Shown piece by piece: positions 63,523 to 64,000 of a stretch of 64,000 bases of DNA. The first letter of the stretch is position 1; each line of letters begins with the position of its first letter. The translations under genes were made by a program, and so were the position numbers. Source of the DNA: Vibrio sp. ES.051 (lineage in GTDB: Bacteria; Pseudomonadota; Gammaproteobacteria; Enterobacterales; Vibrionaceae); assembly GCF_002563795.1 (NCBI RefSeq), contig NZ_PDJL01000003.1, positions 806,001 through 870,000 of the forward strand, given 5' to 3'. The notes beneath the pieces are model-generated. The model worked only from the letters and a program-made list of their open reading frames with translations, did no database searches and had not been told where the DNA came from.

Positions 63523-64000
63523 TTATAACACTGTTTTTTCTTCATCGTGTAATAGCTTTTCCAGTTCATCTCTATTCGCAACAAATGTCGCCATCTCTTT
63601 TTTAGCAACAGAGCTCGCCATTGGGATATTGGCACGCATTGCGTCAACCGGACGACCATACTCAATCAATTCGTAGTGAAGGTGCGGACCAGTCACTCGA
63701 CCCGTTTTCCCAGATAGACCGATCCGTTGACCACGAGAGACTTTTTGACCTTTCTTCACCAAAATCTTACTTAGGTGTAGGTAACGAGTTTTGTACTTGC
63801 TGCCATGCTCTACAACCACATAGTTACCCGCATAAGGGTGTTTACGCGTCATGACCACTGTCCCATCACCTGTTGAGACAACTGGCGTCCCTGTCGGTAC
63901 TGCGAAATCGGTACCATTGTGCGGCGCGACTCGTCCTGTGACAGGATGTAAACGGTTAGGATTAAAACTGGAACTCATACGCCAACTGCGGCTGACAGGA
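63523..64000 (-). CDS. M23-family metallopeptidase (partial, start beyond the window)
   Basis: The visible 159 codons carry the LytM/M23 zinc motifs: HNGTDFAVPTGTPV near the start of the visible part (H-x3-D), NYVVVEHG, RYLHLSKILVKKGQKVSRGQ and TGPHLHYELIEYGRPVDA (H-x-H). The frame stays open through the ATG at 63978 to the window edge, reading PVSRSWRMSSSFNPNR. That is the standard lead-in to this domain, so the protein is longer. It should be a MepM-like periplasmic endopeptidase that cuts peptidoglycan cross-links. Confidence 0.93.
   Translation of the reverse strand, partial: PVSRSWRMSSSFNPNRLHPVTGRVAPHNGTDFAVPTGTPVVSTGDGTVVMTRKHPYAGNYVVVEHGSKYKTRYLHLSKILVKKGQKVSRGQRIGLSGKTGRVTGPHLHYELIEYGRPVDAMRANIPMASSVAKKEMATFVANRDELEKLLHDEEKTVL

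Noticed and set aside
1..64000. CRISPR arrays, integron attC arrays, prophage structural genes
   Set aside because: No regularly spaced repeats, no attC-like pairs and no recognisable phage capsid or tail genes were seen.

Overview
The window reads as chromosomal DNA of a marine gammaproteobacterium, almost certainly a Vibrio. A species of the parahaemolyticus/alginolyticus/harveyi group is the best guess, because a complete aa3-type cytochrome c oxidase locus sits among typical Vibrio housekeeping genes (rnb, deaD, guaC, folE, moeA/moeB, phhA/phhB, clcA, azlCD). The assignment is inference from gene content, since no 16S gene is present.

Layout. 1-1.9 kb: the end of an unidentified gene, a small orphan gene and a secreted alpha/beta hydrolase. 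1.96-6.07 kb: a TonB-dependent receptor whose 5' part is lost at the end of an intact IS21-family element (istA/istB, 3612-6069). 6.07-15.9 kb: a compact metabolic island. On the minus strand are seven genes matching the E. coli yhf set (yhfZ, yhfY, php, yhfU, yhfT, yhfX, yhfW). Divergent from them is a lactose/cellobiose-type PTS (IIB, IIC, IIA) followed by a TIM-barrel enzyme. The island has an IS21 element on one side and a decayed istB relic plus outer-membrane-protein debris on the other. 16-17 kb: an outer membrane barrel gene with two frameshifts. 17.2-21.3 kb: DUF3820, DUF1289/CWC, phhB-phhA and acetoacetyl-CoA synthetase, with a good TyrR-type operator between phhA and the synthetase gene. 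21.3-29.1 kb: the cytochrome c oxidase and haem A cluster (ctaC-ctaD-ctaG-ctaE, SURF1, an SCO-like protein, ctaA, ctaB).

29.4-43.5 kb is mostly core: phosphohexomutase, transporters, an FAH-family protein, a porin, deaD, RNase II, an AraC regulator, a PstS-like protein and a MaoC dehydratase. It includes an AraC relic before azlCD and a candidate small RNA between the porin and deaD. 43.8-45.7 kb: tRNA-Ser(UGA) followed by a small decayed accessory patch. 45.8-60.1 kb: guaC with an elaborate leader, NAD(P)HX repair enzyme, a PAS plus CheX-type response-regulator pair, an aldo/keto reductase, an XRE regulator, ClcA, a TDT-like permease, an unusual NRAMP homologue, folE and moeAB. 60.4-64 kb: a double thioredoxin-fold protein whose terminator has been split by an IS3-family element, small hypothetical genes, an EAL relic and the 3' part of an M23 peptidase gene that runs off the window.

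The most interesting unit is the yhf+PTS island. A phosphotriesterase-like hydrolase, a phosphomutase-like enzyme, a PLP racemase-fold enzyme, a multi-spanning membrane protein, a PRD-type regulator and a complete sugar PTS sit together and are shared as one mobile-looking block. This suggests an uncharacterised uptake and catabolic pathway.
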